Positions 1 to 9,229 of a stretch of 64,000 nt of DNA are shown here, piece after piece (positions within the stretch are counted from its first letter, which is position 1; each line of letters opens with the position of its first letter). The notes beneath the pieces are model-generated. The model saw only the letters and a list, made by a program, of their open reading frames with translations, had not been told where the DNA came from and ran no database searches. A program made the position numbers and the translations under genes. The stretch comes from Rhodobacterales bacterium. Lineage in GTDB: Bacteria > Pseudomonadota > Alphaproteobacteria > Rhodobacterales > Rhodobacteraceae. The stretch lies in assembly GCA_002747035.1 (NCBI GenBank), contig PDRZ01000022.1:38081-102080 (forward strand). The letters are read 5' to 3'.

Positions 1-905
1 CGGATCACGTTCACCGCTTCCTGACACAGGATGCCAGCGATGGCCCCAATGGCCAGCGCTTCGATCGGGCCGACAAATCCGCTGGCCGGGGTGACCGAGG
101 CCAGCCCGGCGATGGTGCCGGTCACAAGACCCACAAGCGAGGCCTTGCCGTATTTGATCTTTTCCCACAGCGCCCAGGTCAGCGACGCGGTGGCGGCCGA
201 GATATGGGTGACGGTCAAAGCCATGGCCGCGCCGCCATCCGCGGCCAGTTGCGAGCCGCCATTGAAGCCGAACCAGCCGACCCACAGCATGGCCGCGCCG
301 ATCATCACATAGCCGGGGTTATGCGGCGGCGTGGTGCGGTTCTTGCGTGGGCCCAGCACCACGGCAATGATCAGCGCCGCAATCCCTGCGGTTTCATGAA
401 CCACGATGCCCCCGGCGAAATCCCTGACGCCGGTTTCACCGAAAATACCACCATCGGCCAGAAAACCACCGCCCCAGATCCAATGGGTCACGGGGGCATA
501 GCAAAGCAGCATCCACAGGCCCGAGAACAGCAACACGAAGCCAAATCCGATCCGTTCCACATAGGCCCCGACGATCAGCGCGGGCGTGATGATCGCGAAT
601 GTCATCTGGAACGCAAAAAACAGCACCTCGGGCAGGGTGCCCGACAGGCTGTCAGTCGTGACGCCGTTCAAAAACGCCTTGCCCAGCCCGCCCCAATAGG
701 CACCGCCGTCGCCAAAGGCGATGGAATAGCCAAAGGCAAGCCACAGCAGGCTCATCAGACAGGCGATGGCGTAAACATGCATGAAAACGCTGAGCACATT
801 TCGCGCACGTACCAGCCCGCCGTAAAACAGCGCCAGCCCGGGCAGCGACATAAAAAGGACCAGCGCCGTGGCGACGATGATCCATGCGGTATCCGCTCCG
901 TTCAT
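1..905 (-). CDS. amtB: Ammonium transporter (Amt family), C-terminal part beyond the window
   Basis: This is an inner-membrane ammonium channel of the Amt/MEP/Rh family; about 301 codons are present and the reading frame is open to the window edge, so the 3' end is missing. It starts at ATG 905 after an AGGAAGGAAG ribosome site. The translation has a periplasmic N-terminus, repeated hydrophobic helices, a YVERIGFGF segment and the Amt signature DFAGGIVVHETAG, whose His matches the first of the twin pore histidines; the second would lie in the missing part. No glnK precedes it: upstream on the same strand is cinA, 176 bp away. Membership in the NtrC regulon is expected from family knowledge, but I saw no convincing promoter. 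Confidence 0.9.
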   Translation of the reverse strand, partial: MNGADTAWIIVATALVLFMSLPGLALFYGGLVRARNVLSVFMHVYAIACLMSLLWLAFGYSIAFGDGGAYWGGLGKAFLNGVTTDSLSGTLPEVLFFAFQMTFAIITPALIVGAYVERIGFGFVLLFSGLWMLLCYAPVTHWIWGGGFLADGGIFGETGVRDFAGGIVVHETAGIAALIIAVVLGPRKNRTTPPHNPGYVMIGAAMLWVGWFGFNGGSQLAADGGAAMALTVTHISAATASLTWALWEKIKYGKASLVGLVTGTIAGLASVTPASGFVGPIEALAIGAIAGILCQEAVNVI

Positions 906-1081
906 AATTCTTCCTTCCACAAGGGTGAGTGAGTGTTGGGAAGGGGGTTTAGAGAAGCGGCGCGCCGAAAAAAGCGGCAGAGGTTCTGAGAGGGGGTAAA
1001 AAACCGCTCAAACTGTCAAGTGGGCAATTACTGGGCAGAAGCTTTGGGGGCACGCCTAAGAAATAGGCGAAACAGAAACTC

Positions 1082-1549
1082 TTACCGCAGGGCCGACAGC
1101 AGCAGAAACAGCGCATGATCCCGCGCCGCCTGTCGCACATAGCGGCGACCGCGCGGGCCGAACTCCACCGTTTCCACATCCGTGACCCGGCCCTCAGAGG
1201 CCAGCCCGAAACACACCCGCCCCTCTGGTTTGAACTCGGATCCGCCCGGCCCGGCAATGCCGGTGATCGACACGGCCATCCCGGCACCCGACCGCGCCAC
1301 CGCGCCTTCGGCCATTTCCCGCGCCACCTCTTCGCTGACCGCGCCGACCCGGTCCAGCGTCTGGGCCGCGACCCCCAGCATCTCGATCTTGGCCGTGTTG
1401 GAATAGGTGACAAAGCCGCGCTCAAACACGTCCGACGACCCCGGCACTTCGGTCAGCGCGGCGCTGACCAACCCACCGGTACAGCTCTCGGCAGTGGCGA
1501 TGCGAATCCCCTTGGTCCGGGCCAGTTCAAGCACATGTTCAGCGGTCAT
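1082..1549 (-). CDS. cinA: CinA C-terminal domain protein (nicotinamide-nucleotide amidase type)
   Basis: A 155-residue stand-alone CinA C-terminal (PncC) domain. It carries the typical TAESCTGGLVSAALTEVPGSS start, a VTYSN segment, a SITGIAGPGGSE segment and a GRVCFGLAS strand. Family members deamidate nicotinamide mononucleotide to nicotinate mononucleotide in the cytoplasm, salvaging pyridine nucleotides. The start ATG overlaps the stop of pgpA by four bases (ATGA), so it is translationally coupled as the last gene of ispDF-pgpA-cinA. The N-terminal molybdopterin-binding-like domain of longer CinA proteins is absent, as is usual for this short form. Confidence 0.9.
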   Translation of the reverse strand: MTAEHVLELARTKGIRIATAESCTGGLVSAALTEVPGSSDVFERGFVTYSNTAKIEMLGVAAQTLDRVGAVSEEVAREMAEGAVARSGAGMAVSITGIAGPGGSEFKPEGRVCFGLASEGRVTDVETVEFGPRGRRYVRQAARDHALFLLLSALR

Positions 1550-2034
1550 AGGAACAGGCTATGCCACAAATAGCCGGTGATTCCCACGGTCAGCGCGGCG
1601 GCAATCCCGGCAAAGATGTCGTCCAGCATCACGCCAAGCGCATCTCCGCGCCGGTCGGCCCGGCCAATGGGACCGGGTTTCAGGATGTCAAACGCCCGAA
1701 AGGCAAGGAACCCAACCACCCAGCCGGGCCACAGCGCCAGCACGTCCGCGCCCGCATGGGTGGCTCCGACCATCACCGGGATCAAGGCGATCCACTGGCC
1801 CGCCACCTCATCAATCACGATTTCGCTGGGGTCGTGGTCCGCCATGCCCCGGGTTTCCACGGCCGTGGCCCACCACCCTGCGAAAAAGGCCACCACGGCC
1901 CCCACCGCAACCGCAGGCCAACCGCCCAGCTGGAACAGCGCCCAGGCCACGGGCAGCGCGGCCAGCGACCCCCATGTGCCAGGGGCAGGGCGCAGATGCC
2001 CGACGTAAAAGAACGTGGCAATCAGATGAGTCAT
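1546..2034 (-). CDS. pgpA: Phosphatidylglycerophosphatase A
   Basis: A 162-residue inner-membrane enzyme that removes the phosphate from phosphatidylglycerol phosphate to give phosphatidylglycerol. Family landmarks are PAPGTWGS near residue 16, the acidic [14 protein letters not shown] block in mid-protein, the [12 protein letters not shown] segment and [11 protein letters not shown] towards the C-terminus; the acidic residues bind the metal. Three or four hydrophobic segments are visible. It overlaps ispDF upstream and cinA downstream by four bases each (ATGA), a tightly packed operon that is common in this bacterial order. Confidence 0.93.
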   Translation of the reverse strand: MTHLIATFFYVGHLRPAPGTWGSLAALPVAWALFQLGGWPAVAVGAVVAFFAGWWATAVETRGMADHDPSEIVIDEVAGQWIALIPVMVGATHAGADVLALWPGWVVGFLAFRAFDILKPGPIGRADRRGDALGVMLDDIFAGIAAALTVGITGYLWHSLFL

Positions 2035-3191
2035 GGTTTCACCAGTGTCGCCGTGGCTATCGCGGCAATCCCTTCTTCGCGTCCGGTGAACCCCAACCGT
2101 TCGCTGGTGGTGGCCTTGATGCTGACACGGTTGGGGTCCATCTCCAGGATCCGCGCCATTGCCGCCTGCATATCGCCTGCATGGGGGCCAACCCTGGGGC
2201 GTTCACAGATCAAGGTACAGTCTACGTTCGAGATCGTGAACCCCATGTCGCGGGCCATCTGGGCGGCGTGGGACAGGAAGATATGGCTTGCTGCGCCCTT
2301 CCATTGCGGGTCCGTGGGGGGGAAATGGCGGCCAATGTCGCCTTGCGCCAGCGCGCCGTAAATCGCATCTGTCACCGCGTGCATCCCGACATCGGCGTCG
2401 GAATGGCCCTGAAGCGCCCGATCATGAGGCACCCTGACCCCGCACAGCCAGACGTGATCGCCGGGGCCGAACCGATGCACGTCAAACCCGTTGCCCAATC
2501 TAATATCCATGCTCTTGTGAGTCCTTTCTGCCAGGATCTTCCCGACCCGCGCGAAATCCTGTGCGTGAGTGATTTTCAAATTGTCCTCGTGGCCGGGGAC
2601 AATGGCCACCTGCATCCCGGCATGGCGCGCCACTTCCACATCATCCGCCGCGTCGCCCGGATGGGCTTCATGGGCGGCGCATATGGCGGCGAATCGGAAC
2701 CCCTGCGGGGTTTGCGCCCGGTAAAGACCGCTGCGGTCCTGGGTGCCGGTGACTGTACCGTCCTGGCCGCGCCACAACGCGTCCGTGACCGCCAGCGCCG
2801 GGGCCGCGCCCTCGGCCCAGTCCAGAGCGGCGCTTACGGCCGCGATCACCGTGCCGGGCACTGAGGCCCGCGCCACGTCATGGATCAACACCCGGTCGAT
2901 GCTGCCATCCTGTCCCCCCGCCAGATCGGCAAGGGCCCGCAGCCCGTTTTTAACCGACCCGGCCCGGGTCTCGGCGCCCGAAGTCACCTGAACGCCCTGG
3001 GGCGGGTCAAACCGGTCCATATCATCGGGATGCAGCACAACCATGATCCGGTCCACCTCTGGCGCGTCCTGAAACGCCGCGAGGGTCCAATCAATGACCC
3101 GCCGACCGGCCAGAGCGCGCCATTGTTTGGGCGCACCGGGGCCGGCGCGGGTGCCGCGCCCGGCGGCAACGATAAGAGCGGCTGTGATCAT
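2031..3191 (-). CDS. ispDF: Bifunctional IspD/IspF enzyme of the MEP isoprenoid pathway
   Basis: A 386-residue fusion catalysing two non-consecutive steps of the methylerythritol phosphate pathway. The N-terminal IspD half (about 1-225) has [11 protein letters not shown] and PKQW for CTP binding, HDVARASV, and AQTPQGFR. The C-terminal IspF half (from about 229) has [10 protein letters not shown] with the metal-binding Asp-x-His, then [18 protein letters not shown] and [12 protein letters not shown], and ends with the [17 protein letters not shown] block. The start chosen is the ATG at 3191, immediately before the first IspD strand; the open frame upstream is antisense to dusB and is not coding. 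Fusion of IspD and IspF is common in alphaproteobacteria. It is first in the ispDF-pgpA-cinA chain. Confidence 0.95.
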   Translation of the reverse strand: MITAALIVAAGRGTRAGPGAPKQWRALAGRRVIDWTLAAFQDAPEVDRIMVVLHPDDMDRFDPPQGVQVTSGAETRAGSVKNGLRALADLAGGQDGSIDRVLIHDVARASVPGTVIAAVSAALDWAEGAAPALAVTDALWRGQDGTVTGTQDRSGLYRAQTPQGFRFAAICAAHEAHPGDAADDVEVARHAGMQVAIVPGHEDNLKITHAQDFARVGKILAERTHKSMDIRLGNGFDVHRFGPGDHVWLCGVRVPHDRALQGHSDADVGMHAVTDAIYGALAQGDIGRHFPPTDPQWKGAASHIFLSHAAQMARDMGFTISNVDCTLICERPRVGPHAGDMQAAMARILEMDPNRVSIKATTSERLGFTGREEGIAAIATATLVKP

Positions 3192-3304
3192 GCGCGTGAG
3201 CGGTCCGTTTGGTTTCCAGACCCTCAATAGGAGGTGTAACAGGCAAGGGCAATCCTTGGCGCTTTCGCGGGGAATGCCTGTTTTTTGGGCATATCGCTGT
3301 TGCA

Positions 3305-3319
3305 GCCTCAAAATGAGGC
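3305..3319. promoter_or_regulatory. Short dyad in the ispDF/dusB divergent region
   Basis: GCCTCA-AAA-TGAGGC is a perfect 6-bp inverted repeat 65 bp upstream of the dusB start, in the only spacer (3192-3383) between two divergent operons. Its position suits an operator for dusB-ntrBC, but the motif is not one I recognise and could be chance. Confidence 0.2.
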
Positions 3320-3383
3320 ATTGTTTCATTGAGCTTTCCGCGAAACAGGCGTAGCCCCAAGGCACTGCACAAGGATAAAGCGT

Positions 3384-4376
3384 TTGACCGTGACCCGCAC
3401 CCATTTGCCCGAACAGCCCTCTTTGACCCCACCTGTGGCGCTTGCGCCGCTGGCCGGGATCACCGACCTGCCGTTTCGTAATCTGGTTGGTCGGTTTGGC
3501 GCGGGATTGGTGGTGTCCGAGATGATTGCCAGCGGGGAATTCCTCACCGCGCGCCCGGGCAGCCGGGAAAAGGCGGAACTGGGGTTGGATCATGCCAATA
3601 CCGCCGTCCAGATCGCCGGTCGCGACGGCCCCACCATGGCCGAAGCCGCGCGCATGGTCGAATCGATGGGGGCCCGGGTCATTGACATCAATATGGGCTG
3701 TCCTGCGAAAAAGGTGACCGGGGGCATGTCGGGTTCGGCGCTGATGCGGGATCTGGATCATGCACTGACACTGATTGACGCGGTTGTGGCGGCGGTGTCG
3801 GTGCCGGTCACGCTGAAAACCCGGTTGGGATGGGATCACGATACCCTGAACGCCGCCCAACTGGCACAACGGGCACAGGATGCGGGGGTACAGCGCATCG
3901 TGATCCACGGGCGCACCCGGAGCCAGTTTTACAAGGGGGATGCCGACTGGGCCGCGATTGCGCCGGTGGTCGGGGCGGTGGAAATCCCGGTTTTGGCCAA
4001 TGGCGACATCGTGGACAGCGCCAGCGCGGGCAAGGCCCTGCGCGACAGCGGGGCACAGGGCGTGATGATCGGGCGCGGCGCACAGGGACAGCCCTGGCTG
4101 CTGGCTCAGATCGCCCATGACCTGTTTGGCACCGCGGCCCCGGACATTCCACAGGGAGGCGATCTTATTGACATGATATCAGAGCATTACGAGGACATGC
4201 TCACCTTTTATGGGGCCGAGATCGGCACCCGCGTCGCCCGCAAGCATCTGGGCTGGTACATGGATCACGCCCGGTCGCCCGCCCCGTTGCGGCACGACCT
4301 GCTGACCACGCGGGATCCCAAACAGGTTCTGGCCCTGATCCCCGACGCGATGACACAGGAAAGGCATGCCGCATGA
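3384..4376 (+). CDS. dusB: tRNA-dihydrouridine synthase (NifR3 family)
   Basis: A 330-residue FMN enzyme that reduces uridine to dihydrouridine in tRNA. It has the TIM-barrel landmarks of the family: [13 protein letters not shown] near the start, [10 protein letters not shown] with the catalytic Cys, LKTRLGW, VIHGRTR and ANGDI, then [10 protein letters not shown] at the phosphate-binding end. The likely start is TTG 3384, 8-9 bases after AAGGA. Its stop overlaps the ntrB start (ATGA). This nifR3-ntrB-ntrC arrangement is well known in Rhodobacter; the co-transcription is conserved although Dus activity has no obvious link to nitrogen sensing. Confidence 0.93.
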   Translation: MTVTRTHLPEQPSLTPPVALAPLAGITDLPFRNLVGRFGAGLVVSEMIASGEFLTARPGSREKAELGLDHANTAVQIAGRDGPTMAEAARMVESMGARVIDINMGCPAKKVTGGMSGSALMRDLDHALTLIDAVVAAVSVPVTLKTRLGWDHDTLNAAQLAQRAQDAGVQRIVIHGRTRSQFYKGDADWAAIAPVVGAVEIPVLANGDIVDSASAGKALRDSGAQGVMIGRGAQGQPWLLAQIAHDLFGTAAPDIPQGGDLIDMISEHYEDMLTFYGAEIGTRVARKHLGWYMDHARSPAPLRHDLLTTRDPKQVLALIPDAMTQERHAA

Positions 4377-5476
4377 CCGCGCTCCAGGATGCCATCTGGG
4401 TTTCCCTGCCCGTTCCCGCGCTGATCGTGGGGGCGGATGATACCATTCTGGATATCAATCCGGCGGCAGAAGGCTTTCTCATGTCCTCGGTCAAATCCAT
4501 GCGCGGACAGCCGGTGTGGGACAAGGTGATGATCGATGCGCCGCTGGAAGAGGCGTTTGAACGCGCCCGTACCGTGCGCACCCCGCTGTTTGTCAATGAC
4601 GTGGACGTGGGCACAGGTCAGCGCGCGCCGCTGCAGTGTAATCTACAGATTGCGCCGCTGGCGGGGGATGATGCGGCTATGCTGTTCCTGATTTCCCCAC
4701 GCGAACTGGCCGGGCGCATGACCCAGAGCCAGACGGTGAAATCGGCGGCGAAATCGGCCATAGGCATGGCTGAAATGCTGGCCCATGAAATCAAGAACCC
4801 GCTGGCGGGGATCACCGGCGCGGCGCAACTTCTGAGCATGAACCTCGCCCCGGAAGACCTTGAACTTACGGACCTTATTGTCGCCGAAAGCCGCCGTGTC
4901 GTTAAGCTTCTGGAACAGGTAGAGCAATTTGGCAACCTGTCTCCCCCCGATTTCAAACCGGTCAACCTGCATGACCTGCTGGACCGGGCGCGGCGGTCGG
5001 CGCTTCTGGGGTTCGGGGCGCATATGACGATTGTCGAGGATTACGACCCCTCGCTGCCCGCGGCCTATGGCGACCCGGATCAGCTGTTGCAGGTGTTACA
5101 GAACCTGCTCAAAAACGCATCCGAAGCGACGGGCAAGGGCGGTGGCACCATCCGGTTGCGTAGCTTTTATGAACATTCCTTCCGGCTGCGGCGCAGCAAC
5201 GGGTCGGGCCAGAACCTGCCGCTTCAGATCGAGGTGATCGACGACGGCCCCGGAGTACCAAAGGACATCGTCGGCGACGTGTTTGATCCCTTCGTGTCGG
5301 GCCGTGAAAACGGCACGGGGCTTGGGCTGGCTTTGACGGCCAAGATTCTGTCGGACCATGGCGGCTGGATTTCTGTCAACTCGGTGCCGGGCAAAACCGT
5401 ATTTCGCATTTCCCTGCCGGTTGCGCCGGATCAGCGCATGTCGGACACCCCGCCAACGCGCAACACAAAGGAGTAG
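4373..5476 (+). CDS. ntrB: Nitrogen-regulation sensor histidine kinase NtrB (GlnL)
   Basis: A 367-residue cytosolic kinase without membrane segments. An N-terminal PAS-like sensing domain (about 5-115) is followed by the dimerisation/phosphoacceptor helix LAHEIKNPLAGITGAAQ, with the phosphorylated His at 138. The ATPase domain shows the N box LLKNASEA, the DDGPGVP segment and GTGLGLALTAKIL. It phosphorylates NtrC in nitrogen limitation and, by family knowledge, is held in phosphatase mode by PII. It begins inside the dusB stop and is followed after 6 bases by ntrC. Confidence 0.93.
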   Translation: MTALQDAIWVSLPVPALIVGADDTILDINPAAEGFLMSSVKSMRGQPVWDKVMIDAPLEEAFERARTVRTPLFVNDVDVGTGQRAPLQCNLQIAPLAGDDAAMLFLISPRELAGRMTQSQTVKSAAKSAIGMAEMLAHEIKNPLAGITGAAQLLSMNLAPEDLELTDLIVAESRRVVKLLEQVEQFGNLSPPDFKPVNLHDLLDRARRSALLGFGAHMTIVEDYDPSLPAAYGDPDQLLQVLQNLLKNASEATGKGGGTIRLRSFYEHSFRLRRSNGSGQNLPLQIEVIDDGPGVPKDIVGDVFDPFVSGRENGTGLGLALTAKILSDHGGWISVNSVPGKTVFRISLPVAPDQRMSDTPPTRNTKE

Positions 5477-5482
5477 CACCCA

Positions 5483-6847
5483 ATGGACGGCACGGTTCTG
5501 GTCGCGGATGACGACCGCACTATTCGCACGGTTCTGACACAGGCGCTGACCCGTGCCGGATGCAGGGTCCATGCCACCTCGTCGTTGACCACCCTGATGC
5601 GCTGGGTCTCGGAAGGGCGGGGCGACGTGGTGATTTCGGACGTGGTGATGCCCGATGGTAACGGTCTGGAAATGCTGCCAAAAATTGCCGATGACCGGCC
5701 GGGGCTTCCGGTCATTGTGATCTCGGCCCAGAACACGATCATGACCGCGATTCAGGCCGCCGAGGCCGAGGCCTATGATTACCTGCCCAAACCCTTTGAT
5801 CTGCCTGACCTGATGAAACGCACCGCGCGGGCTCTGGAAAACAGCCACCGCAATCCAACCCGGGTGCAGGATGAAGACGCCGACCGGCCCGACGAACTGC
5901 CCCTTGTTGGGCGCACCCCGGCGATGCAGGCGCTCTATCGGCTGGTGGCGCGGGTGATGAATACCGACATGGCCGTTCTGATCTCGGGCGAAAGCGGGAC
6001 GGGCAAGTCGCTGATTGCCCGGGCGATCCACGATTTTTCCGACCGCCGGACCCTGCCTTTCGTCACCGTCACGGCCAGCGATCTGCGCGATCTCGAAGGC
6101 CCGGACCGCATTCTGGCGCGGGCCAGGGCCGGGTCGGTGCTGTTTGATGAAATCACCGATATGGACACGGATCTGCAGGCGCGGATCGTGCGGATGATTG
6201 ACCATCCCGGTGATCACGTGCCGCGGTTCATGGCGACAAGCCAGGGCGACCTCTCGGCCGCGATGGACGCGGGCACCCTGCGCCAGGACCTCTATTACCG
6301 TCTCGACGGGGCCACGATCCAGGTGCCTTCGCTGCGCGAACGGGTGGATGATATTCCCCTGCTGGCCAGCTATTTTCTTGGCAATGACGAACGGGATGGC
6401 GCGACCATGCGTTTTCTGTCCGATGACGCGGTGGCGTTGATGCGCAAATACAGCTGGCCTGGCAATGTGCGACAGCTTGAAAATACCGTGCGCCGCCTGG
6501 CCTTGACTGCCCGCAGCGATGAAATCACCCGCTCCGAAGTGGAAGCGGTGCTGGGTAGCCAGCCGGGCACCGAACCGGTGCTGGAGGGCAAGACCGACAA
6601 GCTCTCGGCCAGCGTCGCCCGCCACTTGCGCCGCTATTTTGACCTGCATGGCAATGTGTTGCCGCCGCCGGGGCTTTATGCCCGGATCCTGCGCGAGGTC
6701 GAAGGCCCGCTGATCGAAATCGCCCTGGATGCCACAGGGGGCAATCAGGCCAAATGCGCCGACCTTCTTGGGATCAACCGCAATACGCTCAGAAAGAAGA
6801 TCACCGAGCTTGATATTCACGTGACACGGCGCCGCAAATTGATGTAA
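5483..6847 (+). CDS. ntrC: Nitrogen response regulator NtrC lacking the GAFTGA motif
   Basis: A 454-residue response regulator. The receiver (1-120) has DDD at 9-11 and phosphoacceptor Asp53 in [11 protein letters not shown]. The AAA+ domain has Walker A GESGTGKS and Walker B SVLFDEI. The C-terminus is a Fis-type helix-turn-helix with [19 protein letters not shown]. Between Walker A and Walker B the loop that normally carries ELFGHEKGAFTGA is missing: [18 protein letters not shown] runs directly into Walker B. GAFTGA contacts sigma54, so this NtrC should not open sigma54 promoters. Rhodobacter capsulatus NtrC has the same loss and works with the housekeeping sigma factor. Partner is NtrB, 6 bp upstream. 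Confidence 0.94.
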   Translation: MDGTVLVADDDRTIRTVLTQALTRAGCRVHATSSLTTLMRWVSEGRGDVVISDVVMPDGNGLEMLPKIADDRPGLPVIVISAQNTIMTAIQAAEAEAYDYLPKPFDLPDLMKRTARALENSHRNPTRVQDEDADRPDELPLVGRTPAMQALYRLVARVMNTDMAVLISGESGTGKSLIARAIHDFSDRRTLPFVTVTASDLRDLEGPDRILARARAGSVLFDEITDMDTDLQARIVRMIDHPGDHVPRFMATSQGDLSAAMDAGTLRQDLYYRLDGATIQVPSLRERVDDIPLLASYFLGNDERDGATMRFLSDDAVALMRKYSWPGNVRQLENTVRRLALTARSDEITRSEVEAVLGSQPGTEPVLEGKTDKLSASVARHLRRYFDLHGNVLPPPGLYARILREVEGPLIEIALDATGGNQAKCADLLGINRNTLRKKITELDIHVTRRRKLM

Positions 6848-6949
6848 ATTGGCAACATAACCGTGGCACGAAGGTCGCAATATGCCTTCGAAGACCATGA
6901 AAACAAGGCGGTAGCCGTGGCAACACGGCAGTGATCAAGAGGGCAGCGG

Positions 6950-9229
6950 GTGGCATCCCGGGCAAAAGATTCGACGTGGAACAAGCTGAGCCGGCTGCGC
7001 AGAAAGCGGCGTGCGCAGAATATCGCCACCCTCGGGCTGGTGGTTCTGGCACCTGTTCTGGTGCTTGCGACCTATCTGGTTCTCGGGCCAATGGGGCAGG
7101 GGGCGAACTCTTCGGCGCTGCGTTTCGTGCTGCTGGCCGATTTCATCTATGTCATGCTGGTGGCCGCTCTGGTGCTGCAACGTGTCGCGCGGATGATCGC
7201 CGCACGGCGCGCGCAATCGGCGGGGTCGCGGCTTCACCTGCGGCTGACCGGGGTGTTCGTGATCATGGCGCTTATTCCGGCGGTGACGGTGGCGATATTT
7301 GCCGTGCTCACCGTGAATATCGGTCTTGAGGGCTGGTTTTCGGAACGGGTCCGCCATGTGGTCAGCAGTTCGGTACAGGCGGCTCAGGCCTATCAGAACG
7401 AACACCGGCGCGACCTCGAAGGTTCGGCCCGGGCGCTGGCGCGCACCATCGACCTGTCGCGCACTGCCCAGCCCTTTATGACGGACGCGGATATCCGCCA
7501 GGTTCTGACCATTGGTCAACAGCGGTTCCAGCCGGGGATGAGCGAAGCCTATGTGATCGACGGCACCGGGGAATTGCGGGCGCGGGGCGAACGGTCCTAT
7601 TTGTTCGATTTTGAAAAGCCGAGCGCGCAGGAAATCGAAACCGCGCGTCTGGACGGGATCGTGGTGCTACAGGATTGGAACAACAACGAATTCCGCGCCA
7701 TTGTCCCGCTGTCGGCCTTTCCCGACAGGCTGGTTTATGTCAGCCGCGATGTGGACGGGACCATTTTGAACCTGCTGGATGAAACCCGCGAAACCGCGCT
7801 GCTCTATCAACAGCTGGAAAGCGAACGGGGGCGGGTTCTGTTTCAATTCGGGCTTGTCTATCTTGGGTTTGCGGTGATCCTGATCCTTGCGGCGATCTGG
7901 CTTGGCCTGTGGTTTGCCGAACGGCTCTCCGGCCCTGTGGGCCGTCTCGCGGGGGCGGCGAAACGTGTGGGGGCCGGGGATCTGGATGTGCAGGTGCCCG
8001 TTGAAGAGGGTGATGATGAAATTGCCATGCTGGGGCGGTATTTCAACCAGATGACCAAACAGCTCAAAGGTCAGCGCACCACCCTGTTGGCCAATACCGA
8101 ACAAATTGAGCGGCGGCGCAGATTGTTCGATTCTGTGCTGGGGTCTGTGACCTCGGGCGTGGTTGGCGTGGATCTTGAGGGGCGTGTCACCTTCGTCAAC
8201 CGTTCGGCCGAACGGCTTCTGGACTGGCATGAGGATCGTGCCCACACCGCGCTCAAAGTGGCGGTGCCTGAATTCGGGCCGCTGTTTGAAACCCTGCGCA
8301 ATGGACCGGCCAGCGTGGTGCAGGAGGAAATCAAGGTGACCCGCGCCGGGCGGCTTGAAAACCTGTTGGTGCGCATGTCCACCCGCCGCGGAGAGGATGG
8401 GGCCGAAGAGGGGTTCGTGGTGGCCTTTGACGATGTCACCGACCTTGTCAGCGCCCAGCGCATGGCGGCCTGGGGCGACGTGGCCCGCCGCATTGCCCAT
8501 GAAATCAAGAACCCGCTCACCCCGATTCAGCTTTCGGCCGAGCGGATCAAGCGCAAATTTTCCCGTTATCTGGATGAAGACAATGCCGAAAGCCTGGATC
8601 AACTGACCGGTGTGATCGTGCGCCAGACCGGCGATCTGCGCCGGATCGTGGACGAGTTTTCGAAATTCGCCCGGATGCCGGAACCGGATCGGCGTCATGA
8701 AAGCCTGACCCGGATCCTGTCTGACGCGGTTGTCCTGCAACAATCGGGCCAGCCGGACGTGACCCTCACGACCGCCCTGTCCGACGATACGCTGGACGGT
8801 GAATTTGATGCCACGATGATCAGCCAGGCGCTGACCAACCTGATCAAGAACGCGGGCGAAGCAACCCAGACCTGGTGCGCCGCCCATCCGGATCATGGGG
8901 GATATGCCCCCGCGATTCACGTGACAAGCACCCGGGACGCGGATCAGGCGATTGTCACCATTTCGGATAATGGCATCGGCCTGCCCGAAGACCGCGCCAA
9001 GCTGTTCGAACCCTACGTGACCACCCGGGACGAGGGCACCGGGCTTGGCCTGCCCATCGTCAAGAAGATTATCGAGGAACACGGCGGCAGCCTGTCTCTT
9101 GAAGACGCAGACCCCTTTGCGGGCTGTGATCACCACGGCGCCATGGCGCGTATCATTTTGCCGGTGTCCCGCGCGGACCCGGAACAGCAGACAGAACCAG
9201 AACAAAATAACGGTGTGAGGCGCAAATGA
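6950..9229 (+). CDS. ntrY: Nitrogen-regulation membrane sensor kinase NtrY
   Basis: A 759-residue membrane kinase. The N-terminus has three hydrophobic segments (about 23-45, 60-85 and 95-117), then a periplasmic region and a fourth segment near 305-325. A HAMP domain, a PAS domain (about 385-490), the His box IAHEIKNPLTPIQLSAERI with His517, and an ATPase domain with GTGLGLPIVKKII follow. It starts at GTG 6950, since the upstream GTG in frame is stopped after five codons. It phosphorylates NtrX, whose gene overlaps by four bases. About 100 bp separate it from ntrC, so a separate promoter is possible. Confidence 0.93.
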   Translation: MASRAKDSTWNKLSRLRRKRRAQNIATLGLVVLAPVLVLATYLVLGPMGQGANSSALRFVLLADFIYVMLVAALVLQRVARMIAARRAQSAGSRLHLRLTGVFVIMALIPAVTVAIFAVLTVNIGLEGWFSERVRHVVSSSVQAAQAYQNEHRRDLEGSARALARTIDLSRTAQPFMTDADIRQVLTIGQQRFQPGMSEAYVIDGTGELRARGERSYLFDFEKPSAQEIETARLDGIVVLQDWNNNEFRAIVPLSAFPDRLVYVSRDVDGTILNLLDETRETALLYQQLESERGRVLFQFGLVYLGFAVILILAAIWLGLWFAERLSGPVGRLAGAAKRVGAGDLDVQVPVEEGDDEIAMLGRYFNQMTKQLKGQRTTLLANTEQIERRRRLFDSVLGSVTSGVVGVDLEGRVTFVNRSAERLLDWHEDRAHTALKVAVPEFGPLFETLRNGPASVVQEEIKVTRAGRLENLLVRMSTRRGEDGAEEGFVVAFDDVTDLVSAQRMAAWGDVARRIAHEIKNPLTPIQLSAERIKRKFSRYLDEDNAESLDQLTGVIVRQTGDLRRIVDEFSKFARMPEPDRRHESLTRILSDAVVLQQSGQPDVTLTTALSDDTLDGEFDATMISQALTNLIKNAGEATQTWCAAHPDHGGYAPAIHVTSTRDADQAIVTISDNGIGLPEDRAKLFEPYVTTRDEGTGLGLPIVKKIIEEHGGSLSLEDADPFAGCDHHGAMARIILPVSRADPEQQTEPEQNNGVRRK

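Noticed and set aside
906-1081. glnK gene before amtB
   Set aside because: The spacer is only 176 bp and has no reading frame of PII type; an IR GCCTA/TAGGC near 1054-1068 lacks a T tract.
3374-3390. TAAAGCGTTTGACC at the dusB start as a palindromic repeat end
   Set aside because: It resembles a repeat terminus over about 12 bases, but no matching partner end is present; probably chance.
5096-6898. Minus-strand frame of 600 codons over ntrB/ntrC
   Set aside because: Antisense to two well-defined genes; rich in His, Arg, Gly with no recognisable domain.
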